From Roseomonas sp. KE0001 (GTDB lineage: Bacteria > Pseudomonadota > Alphaproteobacteria > Acetobacterales > Acetobacteraceae): a DNA stretch of 64,000 nucleotides. The position numbers and the translations under genes were made by a program. The notes beneath the pieces are model-generated. The model saw nothing but the letters and a program-made list of their open reading frames with translations. It did no database searches and had not been told where the DNA came from. Shown here piece after piece: positions 9,024 to 17,502 of this stretch (the stretch's first letter is position 1; every line of letters begins with the position of its first letter). The stretch covers positions 558,001 to 622,000 of the forward strand of contig NZ_RCVQ01000002.1 of NCBI RefSeq assembly GCF_016107285.1, read 5' to 3'.

Positions 9024-9071
9024 ATCTGTGATATGCCGGGGCTCAAGTTGGCACCTATCCGGATATCAGAT
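9024..9071. promoter_or_regulatory. Putative LysR operator between the PACE and LysR genes
   Basis: ATCTGTGATAT (9024-9034) and ATATCAGAT (9063-9071) form an inverted pair that differs by a 2-base insertion. It lies in the 87-base divergent interval immediately before the LysR start. LysR sites are usually interrupted dyads in this position. The spacing is longer than a single canonical box, so this could be an RBS/ABS pair. Confidence 0.35.
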
Positions 9072-9073
9072 GG

Positions 9074-9982
9074 ATGACCCTGTCCTTGGAGCAACTCCAG
9101 GCCTTCGTGGCGGCCGCGGAGGCGGGGTCCTTCTCGGCCGCCGCCCGCAGGCTGCGCAAGGCGCAGTCGGCCGTCAGCACCCAGATCGCCAATCTCGAGA
9201 TCGACCTCGGGGTGGCGCTGTTCCATCGCGCGGGCCGCGTGCCGTCGCTGACCCCGGCGGGGGAGCGGCTGCTGCTGGAGGCGCGCGTGGTGCTCGACCG
9301 GCGGGAACACCTGATCGGCGTGGCGCGCAGCCTGGAGCGCGGGGTGGAGAACCGGCTGGTCGTCGCCATCGACGAGCTTTATCCCGAGCATGCCCTGGGC
9401 GCGCTCTTCGCCGCGTTCGCCCGGCGCTTCCCGCATGTCGAGCTGGAGCTGCTCTTCCCGCTGATGGAGGATGTCAGCCGGCTGGTGCGCGACGGGGCGG
9501 CGGATCTCGGCGTCATGTGGCGCCAGGAGGTCCTGCCGCCGGAGCTGGGCTTCCAGACGATCGGCTGGGTGCCGCTCAAGCTGGTCTGCGGCCGCGAGCA
9601 CCCCCTGGCCAAGGCCCGCGTCGAATGGGAGGAGCTGAAGCGGCACCGGCAGATCCTGGTCGCCGCGCGCGGCGACGGGCCGGAGAAGCGGCGCCTGCGG
9701 GTGGCGGCCGAGGTCTGGTGGGTGGAGAGCCACTGGGTGATCCTGGAGATGGTCAAGCACGGCATCGGCTGGGCCTTCGTCTCCGACCACGTCATTGCCG
9801 CCTCGCCCGCCGCGCCGGACCTGGTGACGCCCGACCTCGAGTTCGACGAGGGCGACTGGCCGGTGGCGCTGGAGCTGGTGTGGCACAAGCAGCGGCCGCG
9901 CGGCCCCGCCGCCGCCTGGCTGCGCGAGCGTTTCGCGGCGGCGGGGCGCGAGGCGCTGTCGCGGGTGGCCCGGCGCGGCTGA
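9074..9982 (+). CDS. LysR family transcriptional regulator
   Basis: This 302-residue protein starts with a LysR helix-turn-helix (LEQLQAFVAAAEAGSFSAAA, KAQSAVSTQIANLEIDLGVA, TPAGERLLLEAR) followed by the periplasmic-binding-like effector domain (RLVVAIDELYPEHALGALFAAF onward). It is divergently transcribed from the PACE transporter, so by analogy with AceR it probably activates that gene in response to an exported compound. The analogy is from gene order only. Confidence 0.92.
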   Translation: MTLSLEQLQAFVAAAEAGSFSAAARRLRKAQSAVSTQIANLEIDLGVALFHRAGRVPSLTPAGERLLLEARVVLDRREHLIGVARSLERGVENRLVVAIDELYPEHALGALFAAFARRFPHVELELLFPLMEDVSRLVRDGAADLGVMWRQEVLPPELGFQTIGWVPLKLVCGREHPLAKARVEWEELKRHRQILVAARGDGPEKRRLRVAAEVWWVESHWVILEMVKHGIGWAFVSDHVIAASPAAPDLVTPDLEFDEGDWPVALELVWHKQRPRGPAAAWLRERFAAAGREALSRVARRG

Positions 9983-10046
9983 GGGGCGCGGTCCCGATCC
10001 GCCTTCCATCTTGCCCCGGCGGGCCGGCCTCGCCATACCCTGCGGC

Positions 10047-10715
10047 GTGGCCCATGACCTGACCTCCGCCGCCGGGCGCCGCGCCGCCTGGATCAACAGC
10101 CTCTTCGTCGATCATGCCCTGCTGCGCCTCGGCTGGCGCAACTGGGGCGTGGTCGAGGCCGGGCGGCTCTACCGCTCCAACCATCCGAGCCCCTGGCAGC
10201 TGCGCCGCGCCGTGCGGCGCTTCGGCATCCGCAGCCTCGTGAACCTGCGCGGCCATCGCGAGGCCTGCGGCTCCGACGCGCTGGGGCGCGCCATGGCCGC
10301 GGAGCTGGGCCTCGCCCATGTCGACGCGCCGCTGGAATCGCGCGGCGCGCCGCACCGCGACCGCATCCTGCGCCTGGCGCGGATCTTCGGCGAGCTGCCG
10401 GAGCCGGTGCTGATCCATTGCAAGTCCGGCGCCGACCGCACCGGCCTGGCGGCCGGTCTCTGGCTGATGCTGCAGGGCCGGCCGGTGGAGGAGGCGATGC
10501 GCCAGCTCTCCTGGCGCCACGGCCACGTCCCGGCGAGCAAGACCGGCATCCTAGATGCCTTCTTCCGGGACTATGCCCGCTTCCTGCGGCAGCACGGCCC
10601 CAAGCCTTTCCTTGACTGGGTGCGGGAGGATTATGACGAGGAGGCGCTGCGCGCCGCCTTCCGCAGCCGCCCCTGGGCCGACCGGCTGGTCGACGGCATC
10701 CTGCGGCGGGAATAG
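10047..10715 (+). CDS. Tyrosine/dual-specificity phosphatase-like protein
   Basis: The protein (222 residues from this start) contains the cysteine-phosphatase signature HCKSGADRTG, with catalytic Cys125 and Arg131 at CX5R spacing. An upstream GRLYRSNHPSPWQLRRA / LVNLRGHRE stretch is typical of bacterial DSP/PTP-like domains. Substrate is unknown; lipid, sugar and protein phosphates are all possible in this family. The start is uncertain: GTG 10047 gives MAHDLTS, while an in-frame TTG at 10011 would add 12 residues; neither has a clear ribosome-binding site. It is convergent with the ABC exporter gene. Confidence 0.82.
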   Translation: MAHDLTSAAGRRAAWINSLFVDHALLRLGWRNWGVVEAGRLYRSNHPSPWQLRRAVRRFGIRSLVNLRGHREACGSDALGRAMAAELGLAHVDAPLESRGAPHRDRILRLARIFGELPEPVLIHCKSGADRTGLAAGLWLMLQGRPVEEAMRQLSWRHGHVPASKTGILDAFFRDYARFLRQHGPKPFLDWVREDYDEEALRAAFRSRPWADRLVDGILRRE

Positions 10716-10720
10716 GCGGC

Positions 10721-10736
10721 GCCGGCGTCAGCCGGC
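10721..10736. terminator. Hairpin between convergent genes
   Basis: GCCGGC (10721-10726) and GCCGGC (10731-10736) can form a 6-bp stem. The 4-base loop GTCA holds the complement of the leftward exporter stop codon. No T-run follows, so termination is a guess from position. Confidence 0.3.
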
Positions 10737-12500
10737 CGCGAAGGCCTGCGTCCGCACCATCCGCGCATAGAGCCCGTCCCGCGCCATCAGCTCGGCATGG
10801 GTGCCGCTCTCGGTGGCGCGCCCCTCCTGCATGACGATGATGCGGTCCGCCTCCTGCACCGTCGCCAGGCGGTGCGCGACGACGAGGGTGGTGCGCCCGG
10901 CCCGCAGCCTCTCCAGCGCCCGGCCGATGGCGGCCTCGTTCTCGGCGTCCAGCGCGCTGGTCGCCTCGTCCAGCAGCAGCACGCGCGGATTGCGCAGCAG
11001 GGCGCGGGCCAGGGCGATGCGCTGCTTCTGCCCGCCCGAGAGGCGCGAGCCCCCGGGCCCGAGCACCGTGTCGTAGCCCTGCGGGAGCGCGGCGATGAAG
11101 TCGTGCGCGGCGGCGGCGCGGGCCGCCGCCTCCACCTCCGCCCGCCCGGCGCCGGGATGGCCGCAGGCGATGTTGGCCAGCGCCGTGTCGTCGAAGATCA
11201 CCGCGTCCTGCCCGACATAGGCCATGGCGCCGCGCAGGCTCTCCAGCGTCACGGAACGGATCTCGGCGCCGTCCAGCGTGATGCGCCCGGCCGTCGGGTC
11301 GTAGAGGCGCGGCAGCAGGGCGAGGGCGGTGGACTTGCCGGCGCCGGAGGGGCCGACCAGCGCCACCGTCTGCCCCGGCTCGGCGGTGAGCGAGAGATCC
11401 TCCAGCGCCGCCTGCGGGGCGGCCGCGTCGCCGCCCGGATAGTGGAAGCCGACATGCTCCAGCACCAGCCGCCCCGGCCCCTCGGGCAGCGGTGGCGCGC
11501 CGTCCGGCGTGGTGATGGCGGGGCGCCGGTCCATCACCGAGAACACTCGGATCAGCCCGCCGAAGCCTTCCTGCAGGGCCGCGTTCAGCGCGCCCAGCGA
11601 GCGCATCGGCCGCGTCGCCAGCAGCAGCGCGGAGATGAAGCCGGTGAACTCGCCCACCGTGCCGCGCCCGGTCGAGACCTTCCAGCCGACGAAGGCCAGC
11701 ACCCCGGCGACCGCGACGCCGCCGAGCGCCTCCAGGATCGGGTCGAGCTTGGCGCGGGTGCGGGCGATGGAGAGCAGCGCCTCGCGCAGATCGGCGAAGG
11801 CGCGGCCGGCGCGATGCTCCTCCTGCGCCTCCAGCCCGTAGGTACGCACCACGCGGGCGGCGGCGAAGCTCTCGGTCAGCAGGGCGGCGGTGTCGCCGAC
11901 GCGCGCCTGCATGCCGCTCGACGCCCGGCGGATGCGCTTGCCGAGCTTCATCACCGGCACCACCGCCACCGGATAGATGACCGCCAGGATCAGGCTCATG
12001 TGCCAGTCCAGCCAGACCATTGCGGCGGCGAGGCCGATGACGGTGAGCCCGTCGGCCAGGGCGTTGATCGCCTTGGTCAGCGCCTCGCGGATCGCCTGGG
12101 CATCGGCGGTGAAGCGGGCGGCATGGCGGGCCGGGGCGTCATGCGCGACCAGCGCGAGGTCGGTGCGGGTCAGGGCGCGGAACAGGTCGTTCTGGATGCG
12201 CTCGATGACGCGCAGCACCACCGCCTGCACCGAGATGGCCTGGCCGTACTGCGCCAGCGACTTCGCGGCGGTGAGCAGGATGATGGCCGGCGGGATCAGC
12301 CAGACGATGCGCCCGTCGCCGGCGGTGAACAGGTCGAAGGCCTGCTGGATGACCAACGGATAGAGCGCGGTCAGCCCCGCCAGCGCCCCGGTGCAGACCA
12401 GGGCGAGCAGGATGCCGCCCTTGTGATGCCGGACATAATGCCGCCAGAGGCGGGCTGTCAGGGCGCGGGTGGTCTCGGGGGGCGGGAGGGCAGCGGCCAT
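10728..12500 (-). CDS. ABC exporter, fused permease/ATPase (MsbA-like)
   Basis: This 590-residue half-transporter has six membrane helices in the first 310 residues (starting GILLALVCTGALAGLTALYP). A C-terminal ATPase follows with Walker A GPSGAGKST, signature LSGGQKQRIALARALL, Walker B VLLLDEATSALD and switch His in VVAHRLATV. It would act as a homodimer exporting lipid or lipid-like substrate; length and pattern resemble MsbA, but many exporters share this form. I chose ATG 12500; the frame is open farther upstream into the metE leader region with no family homology. It is divergent from the metE transcription unit. Confidence 0.9.
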   Translation of the reverse strand: MAAALPPPETTRALTARLWRHYVRHHKGGILLALVCTGALAGLTALYPLVIQQAFDLFTAGDGRIVWLIPPAIILLTAAKSLAQYGQAISVQAVVLRVIERIQNDLFRALTRTDLALVAHDAPARHAARFTADAQAIREALTKAINALADGLTVIGLAAAMVWLDWHMSLILAVIYPVAVVPVMKLGKRIRRASSGMQARVGDTAALLTESFAAARVVRTYGLEAQEEHRAGRAFADLREALLSIARTRAKLDPILEALGGVAVAGVLAFVGWKVSTGRGTVGEFTGFISALLLATRPMRSLGALNAALQEGFGGLIRVFSVMDRRPAITTPDGAPPLPEGPGRLVLEHVGFHYPGGDAAAPQAALEDLSLTAEPGQTVALVGPSGAGKSTALALLPRLYDPTAGRITLDGAEIRSVTLESLRGAMAYVGQDAVIFDDTALANIACGHPGAGRAEVEAAARAAAAHDFIAALPQGYDTVLGPGGSRLSGGQKQRIALARALLRNPRVLLLDEATSALDAENEAAIGRALERLRAGRTTLVVAHRLATVQEADRIIVMQEGRATESGTHAELMARDGLYARMVRTQAFAAG

Positions 12501-12607
12501 GCCGCCGCGCTTAGAGCCTTCGGGGGCGGCGGCAAAGGGGCTTCTGTCCGGACCGGTGGCCACTGGAGCCGGCTTGCCAGATCTATTTAACATAAGTATA
12601 TCTTTAT

Positions 12608-12857
12608 GTGTCGCCGGTCCCGCGCGAGCGGGTGAAAAGGGAACGCCGTGCGCTCCGGCCGGGCCATCGCGCCCGGGAGCCAGTCGGCGGCTGCCCCCGC
12701 AACTGTCAGCGGCGTGCCGCTGGCCCATTCGCCGTGGAAGCCTCCGCGGCGGGCCACTGCGCCACCCTCCGGGGCGCGCGGGAAGGCCGGGCCGGCGGTG
12801 TCCTGGGCGCCATGCCCCGGAACGCCGCGAGCCAGGAGACCTGCCGGCGTCGCACCA
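12608..12857 (+). promoter_or_regulatory. Cobalamin (B12) riboswitch
   Basis: The region shows the conserved cobalamin-aptamer blocks in order: GGGTGAAAAGGGAAC (12630-12644), GCTGCCCCCGCAACTGTCAG (12689-12708), GCCACTGCG, GGGAAGGCCGGGCCGG, and the B12 box GAGCCAGGAGACCTGCC (12828-12844). CGCCGG (12612-12617) and CCGGCG (12844-12849) can close the P1 stem. It lies upstream of metE on the same strand, the usual place for a B12 off-switch that represses the cobalamin-independent synthase when B12 is present. Confidence 0.95.
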
Positions 12858-12901
12858 GACCAGGCCGCCGGGCGGGGTGAACCGGAGGCAGGACCGAGAG
12901 C

Positions 12902-12970
12902 ATGACGACCTTCCAACGGGGCCCCTCCGGCCCGGCCACCGCCACCGCCCGGCCGGAGGGCGGCGCATGA
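12902..12970 (+). CDS. 22-residue leader ORF coupled to metE
   Basis: An ATG at 12902, with AGGA eight bases upstream, opens a 22-codon frame rich in Pro, Ala, Thr and Gly. Its TGA overlaps the metE ATG (ATGA at 12967-12970). The metE Shine-Dalgarno (GGAGGG, 12955-12960) lies inside it. It follows the B12 riboswitch directly. It has no Met-rich run and no recognised domain. It may be a translational coupling device or chance; see findings. Confidence 0.4.
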   Translation: MTTFQRGPSGPATATARPEGGA

Positions 12971-15327
12971 CCGTCGCCGCCAATCTGGGCTTCCCCCGCA
13001 TCGGCGCCCGGCGCGAGCTGAAATCCGCGCTGGAGGCGCACTGGGCGGGCGAACTGGACGAGGCCGGTCTGCTGGAGGCCGCGCGGGGCCTGCGCCAGCG
13101 GCACTGGCAGCTCCAGGCCGGCCAGGGCATCAGCCACATCCCGAGCAACGATTTCGCGCTCTACGACCAGGTGCTCGACACTGCCGGCATGCTGGGCGCC
13201 ATCCCCGAGGGCTATGGCTGGCGAGGTGGGCCGGTGTCGCTCGCGACCGCCTTCGCCCTGGCGCGCGGCGCGCGTGGCACCGCGGCCGAGCGGTCCGCCG
13301 GCATCGCGGCCGGCCTGCCGGCGCTTGAGATGACCAAGTGGTTCGACACCAACTACCACTACCTGGTGCCGCGCCTCTCCGCTGGGCAGCGCTTCGAGCT
13401 GACGGAGAACCGCCCCCTGGCGGCCTTCCGCGAGGCCCTGCCGCTGCGCACCCGCCCGGTGCTGCTCGGCCCGGTCAGCTTCCTGCTGCTCAGCAAGACG
13501 GAGGACGGCTCGGACCCGCTCGGCCTGCTGGACCGCCTGCTGCCGCTCTATACCAGGCTCCTGGGCGAACTGGCCGCAGCGAACTGCGCCTGGGTGCAGA
13601 TGGACGAGCCCGCCCTGGCGCTCGATCTCCCCGAGGCGGCGCGCGAGGCCTTCCGCCACGCCTATGCCGCCCTGGCGGAGGGCGCCACGCCCGACCTGCT
13701 GCTGACCAGCTATTTCGGCCCGATGGCCGACAATCTGGCCACCGCCGCCAGCCTGCCGGTGGCCGGGCTGCATCTCGACCTGGTTCGCGGCGCGGCCGAC
13801 CTGGAGCCGGCGCTCGATCTGCTCCCCCCGGAGCGCTGGCTGTCGCTCGGCCTGGTGGACGGCCGCAATGTCTGGCGTTGCGACCTGCGCGCGGCGCTGG
13901 GCACCCTGCGGCGGGTGGCGGAGCGGCGGGGGACGCGGCGGCTGATCGTCGCCCCCTCCTGCAGCTTGCTGCACGTCCCGGTCGATCTGGCCCAGGAGGG
14001 CGGGGAGGGCCAGCGGGGGCTCGACCCGGCGGTACGGTCCTGGCTCGCCTTCGCCACCCAGAAGCTGGAGGAGGTGGCCGCCCTGGCACGCGGCCTGGAC
14101 GAGGGCGAGGCCGCCATCGCCCAGGCCCTGGCCGCCAGCGACCGGGCGCGGCAGGGGCGGGCGGAGAGCGCCGCCGCGCACCGGCCCGAGGTGCGGGCGC
14201 GCCTCGCCGCCGTGACGCCGGAGATGGCCCGGCGCGCCGGCGCCTTCCCGGCCCGCCGCGCGGCACAGCGGGCACGGCTCGGCCTGCCCGACTTTCCCAC
14301 CACCACCATCGGCTCCTTCCCGCAGACGCCCGAGGTGCGGCAGGCCCGCGCCGCCCTGGCGCGCGGCACGCTGGACGCGGAGGGCTACGAGCGGCGGGTT
14401 GAGGCCTGGATCGACGAGGCCCTGCGCTGGCAGGAGGAGGTCGGGCTCGACGTGCTGGTGCATGGCGAGTTCGAGCGCAACGACATGGTGAAGTACTTCG
14501 GCGAGCAGCTCGACGGCTACGCCTTCACCCGGCATGGCTGGGTGCAGTCCTACGGCAGCCGCTGCGTCGCGCCGCCGATCATCTGGGGCGACGTGGCGCG
14601 GCCGGGGTCCATGACGGTGCGCTGGGCGGCCTACGCGCAGTCGCGCAGCGCGCGGCCGGTCAAGGGCATGCTGACCGGGCCGGTGACCATGCTGCAATGG
14701 TCCTTCGTGCGCGACGACATCCCGCGCGCCGAGGTCTGCCGCCAGATCGCCCTGGCGCTGCGGGACGAGGTGACGGAGCTGGAGGCGGCTGGCATCGCCG
14801 TGATCCAGGTCGACGAGCCGGCCTTCCGCGAGGGGCTGCCGCTGCGCCGCGCGGCCTGGCAGGCCTATCTGGACTGGGCGGTGGAGAGCTTCCGCCTGGC
14901 CACGGCCGGGGTGCGGGACGACACCGCCATCCACACCCACATGTGCTACTCCGAGTTCAACGACATCCTGCCCGCCATCGCGGCGATGGATGCCGATGCC
15001 ATCTCGATCGAGACGACACGCAGCCGGATGGAGCTGCTCGATGCCTTCGCGCTCCGTCCGGGCGGGGGCGAGGAGGCGGCCTGGCCGGCCGAGATCGGCC
15101 CCGGCATCTGGGACATCCACAGCCCGCGCGTGCCGGAGGCGGCGGAGATGGCGGAACTGCTTCGGCTGGCGCGGAGGCGGCTGGCCGACTGGCAGATCTG
15201 GGTCAACCCGGATTGCGGGCTGAAGACCCGCCGCTGGGAGGAGGTGCGCCCCGCGCTGGAGCACATGGTCGCCGCCGCGCGCACGCTCCGCGCCGAGGCG
15301 GGGGGAAGCGGGACCGGCACAGCCTGA
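12967..15327 (+). CDS. metE: Cobalamin-independent methionine synthase
   Basis: This 786-residue enzyme transfers the methyl group of 5-methyltetrahydropteroyl-triglutamate to homocysteine in the cytoplasm. Two related barrels are visible. The N-terminal half has LGFPRIGARRELK and EMTKWFDTNYHYLVP; the C-terminal half begins near residue 440 with TTTIGSFPQTPEVRQAR. Zinc and homocysteine-site residues are present: His658 and Cys660 (HTHMCYSEF), Glu682 (SIETTRS) and Cys750 (NPDCGLKT). Start ATG 12967 has GGAGGG six bases upstream. Control is by the upstream B12 riboswitch, which implies that a B12-dependent MetH exists elsewhere in the genome. Confidence 0.97.
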   Translation: MTVAANLGFPRIGARRELKSALEAHWAGELDEAGLLEAARGLRQRHWQLQAGQGISHIPSNDFALYDQVLDTAGMLGAIPEGYGWRGGPVSLATAFALARGARGTAAERSAGIAAGLPALEMTKWFDTNYHYLVPRLSAGQRFELTENRPLAAFREALPLRTRPVLLGPVSFLLLSKTEDGSDPLGLLDRLLPLYTRLLGELAAANCAWVQMDEPALALDLPEAAREAFRHAYAALAEGATPDLLLTSYFGPMADNLATAASLPVAGLHLDLVRGAADLEPALDLLPPERWLSLGLVDGRNVWRCDLRAALGTLRRVAERRGTRRLIVAPSCSLLHVPVDLAQEGGEGQRGLDPAVRSWLAFATQKLEEVAALARGLDEGEAAIAQALAASDRARQGRAESAAAHRPEVRARLAAVTPEMARRAGAFPARRAAQRARLGLPDFPTTTIGSFPQTPEVRQARAALARGTLDAEGYERRVEAWIDEALRWQEEVGLDVLVHGEFERNDMVKYFGEQLDGYAFTRHGWVQSYGSRCVAPPIIWGDVARPGSMTVRWAAYAQSRSARPVKGMLTGPVTMLQWSFVRDDIPRAEVCRQIALALRDEVTELEAAGIAVIQVDEPAFREGLPLRRAAWQAYLDWAVESFRLATAGVRDDTAIHTHMCYSEFNDILPAIAAMDADAISIETTRSRMELLDAFALRPGGGEEAAWPAEIGPGIWDIHSPRVPEAAEMAELLRLARRRLADWQIWVNPDCGLKTRRWEEVRPALEHMVAAARTLRAEAGGSGTGTA

Positions 15328-15350
15328 GCGGGCGCGCGCCGGAGAGGGGG

Positions 15351-15369
15351 CGGGGCCGCCATGGCCCCG
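15351..15369. terminator. GC-rich hairpin between metE and the MHS transporter gene
   Basis: CGGGGCC (15351-15357) and GGCCCCG (15363-15369) form a 7-bp stem with a 5-base loop in the convergent interval. No T-run follows on either strand. It is a plausible bidirectional end for both units. Confidence 0.4.
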
Positions 15370-15381
15370 TCCCGGAAGGGA

Positions 15382-16725
15382 TCAGCGGGCGGCGGTCCGG
15401 GCCTCGCCCGGCAGGGGGGCTGGCGTGACGGCCGGCAGGGCGGAGGCCGCGGGGCGGCCGTTCACCAGCAGGGTGACGATGCCGACCAGCGCCACGGCGG
15501 CGACGTAATGCGCCGGGCCCAGAGGGTCGATCGCCACCAGGCCGGAGACCAGCAGCGGCGTCAGCCCGCCGAAGATCGCATAGGCCACGTTGTAGGCGAA
15601 GGAGACGCCGGTGAAGCGGATCGGCGGCGGGAAGGCGTGGATCATCACGAAGGGCACCACGGTGATGCCGCCGATCGCCACGCCGGCCAGGGCGTAGAGC
15701 GGCACCAGCAGATCGGGCCGCAGGCCGGCGCCGATGTAGAGCGCGTAGGTGGTGGCCAGCAGCGCCAGCCCGCCGGCGATGCCCACCCGGATGCTGCCGA
15801 AGCGGTCCAGCAGCCAGCCGCAGAGGATGGCCGAGACGCTCAGCGTGAAGGTCGCCGCCAGATTGCCGCGCAGCGTCTCGGCCGGGGTGAGGCCGTGCAG
15901 CTTCTGTAGCAGCGTGGGCGTCATCAGGATGACGACGACGATGGCGGCGGTCAGCATCCAGGTCATCAGCATGGAGATCGCCACGCCGCGGCCGTGCCCG
16001 GCCAGCACCCGCTTGATCGGCAGGTCGCGCGTCAGCTCGGCGCGGCGGCGCATCTCCTCGAAGACCGGCGTCTCGCGCAGGAAGCGGCGCAGGTACATGG
16101 CCAGCAGCCCGAAGACGCCGCCGATCAGGAAGGCGATGCGCCAGCCCCAGGCGGCGACCTCGGCGGGGGTCATGGCGGTGTTGATGGCGGTGGCCATCAG
16201 CGAGCCCAGCATGATGCCGCCGGTGAGGCCGCCGGTCAGCATGCCGACGGCGAGGCCGACATGGCGCGGCGGCACATGTTCGGAGACGAAGACCCAGGCG
16301 CCCGGCCCCTCGCCGCCGATCGCGGCCCCCTGCATCATACGGAAGATCAGCAGCAGGATCGGCGCGGCATAGCCCAGCGTCGCATAGGTCGGCGTCAGGC
16401 CGATCAGCAGCGTCGGCACCGCCATCAGGAAGATGGAGAAGGTGAACATGCGCTTGCGGCCGAGCTTGTCGCCGAAATGCGCCATGACCAGGCCGCCGAG
16501 CGGCCGCGCCAGGTAGCCGGCGGCGAAGATGCCGAAGGTCTGCAACTGCTGCAGCCAGTCCGGCATGCCGGGCGGGAAGAACAGGTGGCTGATGGCGGCG
16601 GCGAAGAAGACGAAGATGATGAAGTCGTAGAACTCGAGCGCGCCGCCAAGCGAGGCGAGGATGAGGGTGCGTAGATCCTGACGCGACAGGCTACGGGTGC
16701 TGGAGGATCTGCTGGGCTCGGTCAT
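15382..16725 (-). CDS. MFS transporter, metabolite:H+ symporter (MHS) family
   Basis: This 447-residue protein has twelve predicted helices and the MHS signatures: LGGALEFYDFIIFVFFAAAI in helix 1, RPLGGLVMAHFGDKLGRKRMF in the loop 2/3 motif, and EGPGAWVFVSEHVPPRHVGL. ProP, ShiA and citrate or dicarboxylate permeases belong to this group, so the substrate (osmolyte or organic acid) cannot be assigned. It is convergent with metE and lies 160 bases downstream of the DUF1269 gene, separated from it by hairpins, so it probably has its own promoter. Confidence 0.9.
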   Translation of the reverse strand: MTEPSRSSSTRSLSRQDLRTLILASLGGALEFYDFIIFVFFAAAISHLFFPPGMPDWLQQLQTFGIFAAGYLARPLGGLVMAHFGDKLGRKRMFTFSIFLMAVPTLLIGLTPTYATLGYAAPILLLIFRMMQGAAIGGEGPGAWVFVSEHVPPRHVGLAVGMLTGGLTGGIMLGSLMATAINTAMTPAEVAAWGWRIAFLIGGVFGLLAMYLRRFLRETPVFEEMRRRAELTRDLPIKRVLAGHGRGVAISMLMTWMLTAAIVVVILMTPTLLQKLHGLTPAETLRGNLAATFTLSVSAILCGWLLDRFGSIRVGIAGGLALLATTYALYIGAGLRPDLLVPLYALAGVAIGGITVVPFVMIHAFPPPIRFTGVSFAYNVAYAIFGGLTPLLVSGLVAIDPLGPAHYVAAVALVGIVTLLVNGRPAASALPAVTPAPLPGEARTAAR

Positions 16726-16833
16726 CGCTCTCTGCCAATCGCGCGGGAAGGCGGACCGATGCGGTTCGTTTCAAGCAGGCGGCCCAGGCGGTAATTTTAA
16801 GTCGCCGGGCTCGCGATTCCAGCAGTGGCTGCT

Positions 16834-16873
16834 TGATGCAGCCCTGCATCGGGGGCGGGGCTTGCCCGCCCCC
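16834..16873 (-). terminator. Tandem hairpins after the DUF1269 gene
   Basis: On the leftward strand, directly after the DUF1269 stop, there is a 9-bp stem (GGGGGCGGG at 16851-16859 with CCCGCCCCC at 16865-16873). A second stem follows (GATGCA and TGCATC around 16835-16850). No strong T-run follows. They probably end or attenuate the DUF1269 transcript before the MHS gene. Confidence 0.45.
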
Positions 16874-16885
16874 CATGGCCCGTCC

Positions 16886-17440
16886 TCAGGCGGCGGGGGG
16901 CGTGCTGCCGGAGGTGGCCCCGCTGGAGATGGACCCGCTGGAGATGGCCTGGCTCAGCCTCGCCTCCTGCTCGGGCGAGAGCGAGGAGCGCAGCACCCGC
17001 CCCCGCACGCCCTTCAGCTCGGCCAGCACCTTCTCGGGCTGCACCTTGCGGACCAGCACGAAGAGCGCCGAGCTGTTGGGCGGGATGGTGTCGGCCAGGG
17101 ATTTGATGAGGCCGTCATCGATGCCGTAATCCGTCATCGAGCCGGAGATGGCGCCGGTTCCGGCGCCGACCAGGCCGCCGATGGCCAGCCCCGCCAGGGG
17201 ATTGAGGAAGAGCAGCCCGACCAGCGAGCCCCACAGGGCGCCGGACAGCCCGCCCGAGGCGGCACCCACCGCCGCCAGGTTGATGCTCTGCTTGAGGTTC
17301 ACCTTGCCGTCGCCGTCGCGCACCGCGACCACGGCATCCTCCAGGTCGACCAGATATTCCTTCTTCATGCGGACCAGCTCGCCCAGCACGCGGTCGGCCT
17401 CGGTCGGGCTGTCGAAGCCCACGACGATCAGTTCAGACAT
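16886..17440 (-). CDS. DUF1269 domain-containing protein
   Basis: This 184-residue protein matches the DUF1269 pattern: MSELIVVGFDSPTEADRVL, then LVDLEDAVVAVRDGDGKVNLKQSIN. A Gly/Ala-rich double membrane segment follows (SGALWGSLVGLLFLNPLAG, GLVGAGTGAISG), then YGIDDGLIKSLADTIPPNSSALFVLV. The function of the family is unknown; the hydrophobic hairpin suggests membrane insertion with a cytoplasmic remainder. The gene stands alone between the MHS gene and the CCA enzyme. Confidence 0.85.
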   Translation of the reverse strand: MSELIVVGFDSPTEADRVLGELVRMKKEYLVDLEDAVVAVRDGDGKVNLKQSINLAAVGAASGGLSGALWGSLVGLLFLNPLAGLAIGGLVGAGTGAISGSMTDYGIDDGLIKSLADTIPPNSSALFVLVRKVQPEKVLAELKGVRGRVLRSSLSPEQEARLSQAISSGSISSGATSGSTPPAA

Positions 17441-17502
17441 ATCAGGCTGCTCCTCCGGCGTTCATACGGGGAGCTTAGGTCCGCCGCCGCCTCCCGGTTA
17501 CG

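Noticed and set aside
12469-12966. Upstream extension of metE to 12469
   Set aside because: The extension runs through the cobalamin riboswitch and the exporter promoter and has no MetE homology; the well-placed GGAGGG supports ATG 12967.
12706-15264. Leftward 852-codon open frame opposite metE
   Set aside because: It is antisense to a complete metE with all catalytic residues; composition (Gly, Arg, Gln, His) is that of a high-GC shadow frame and no domain is seen.
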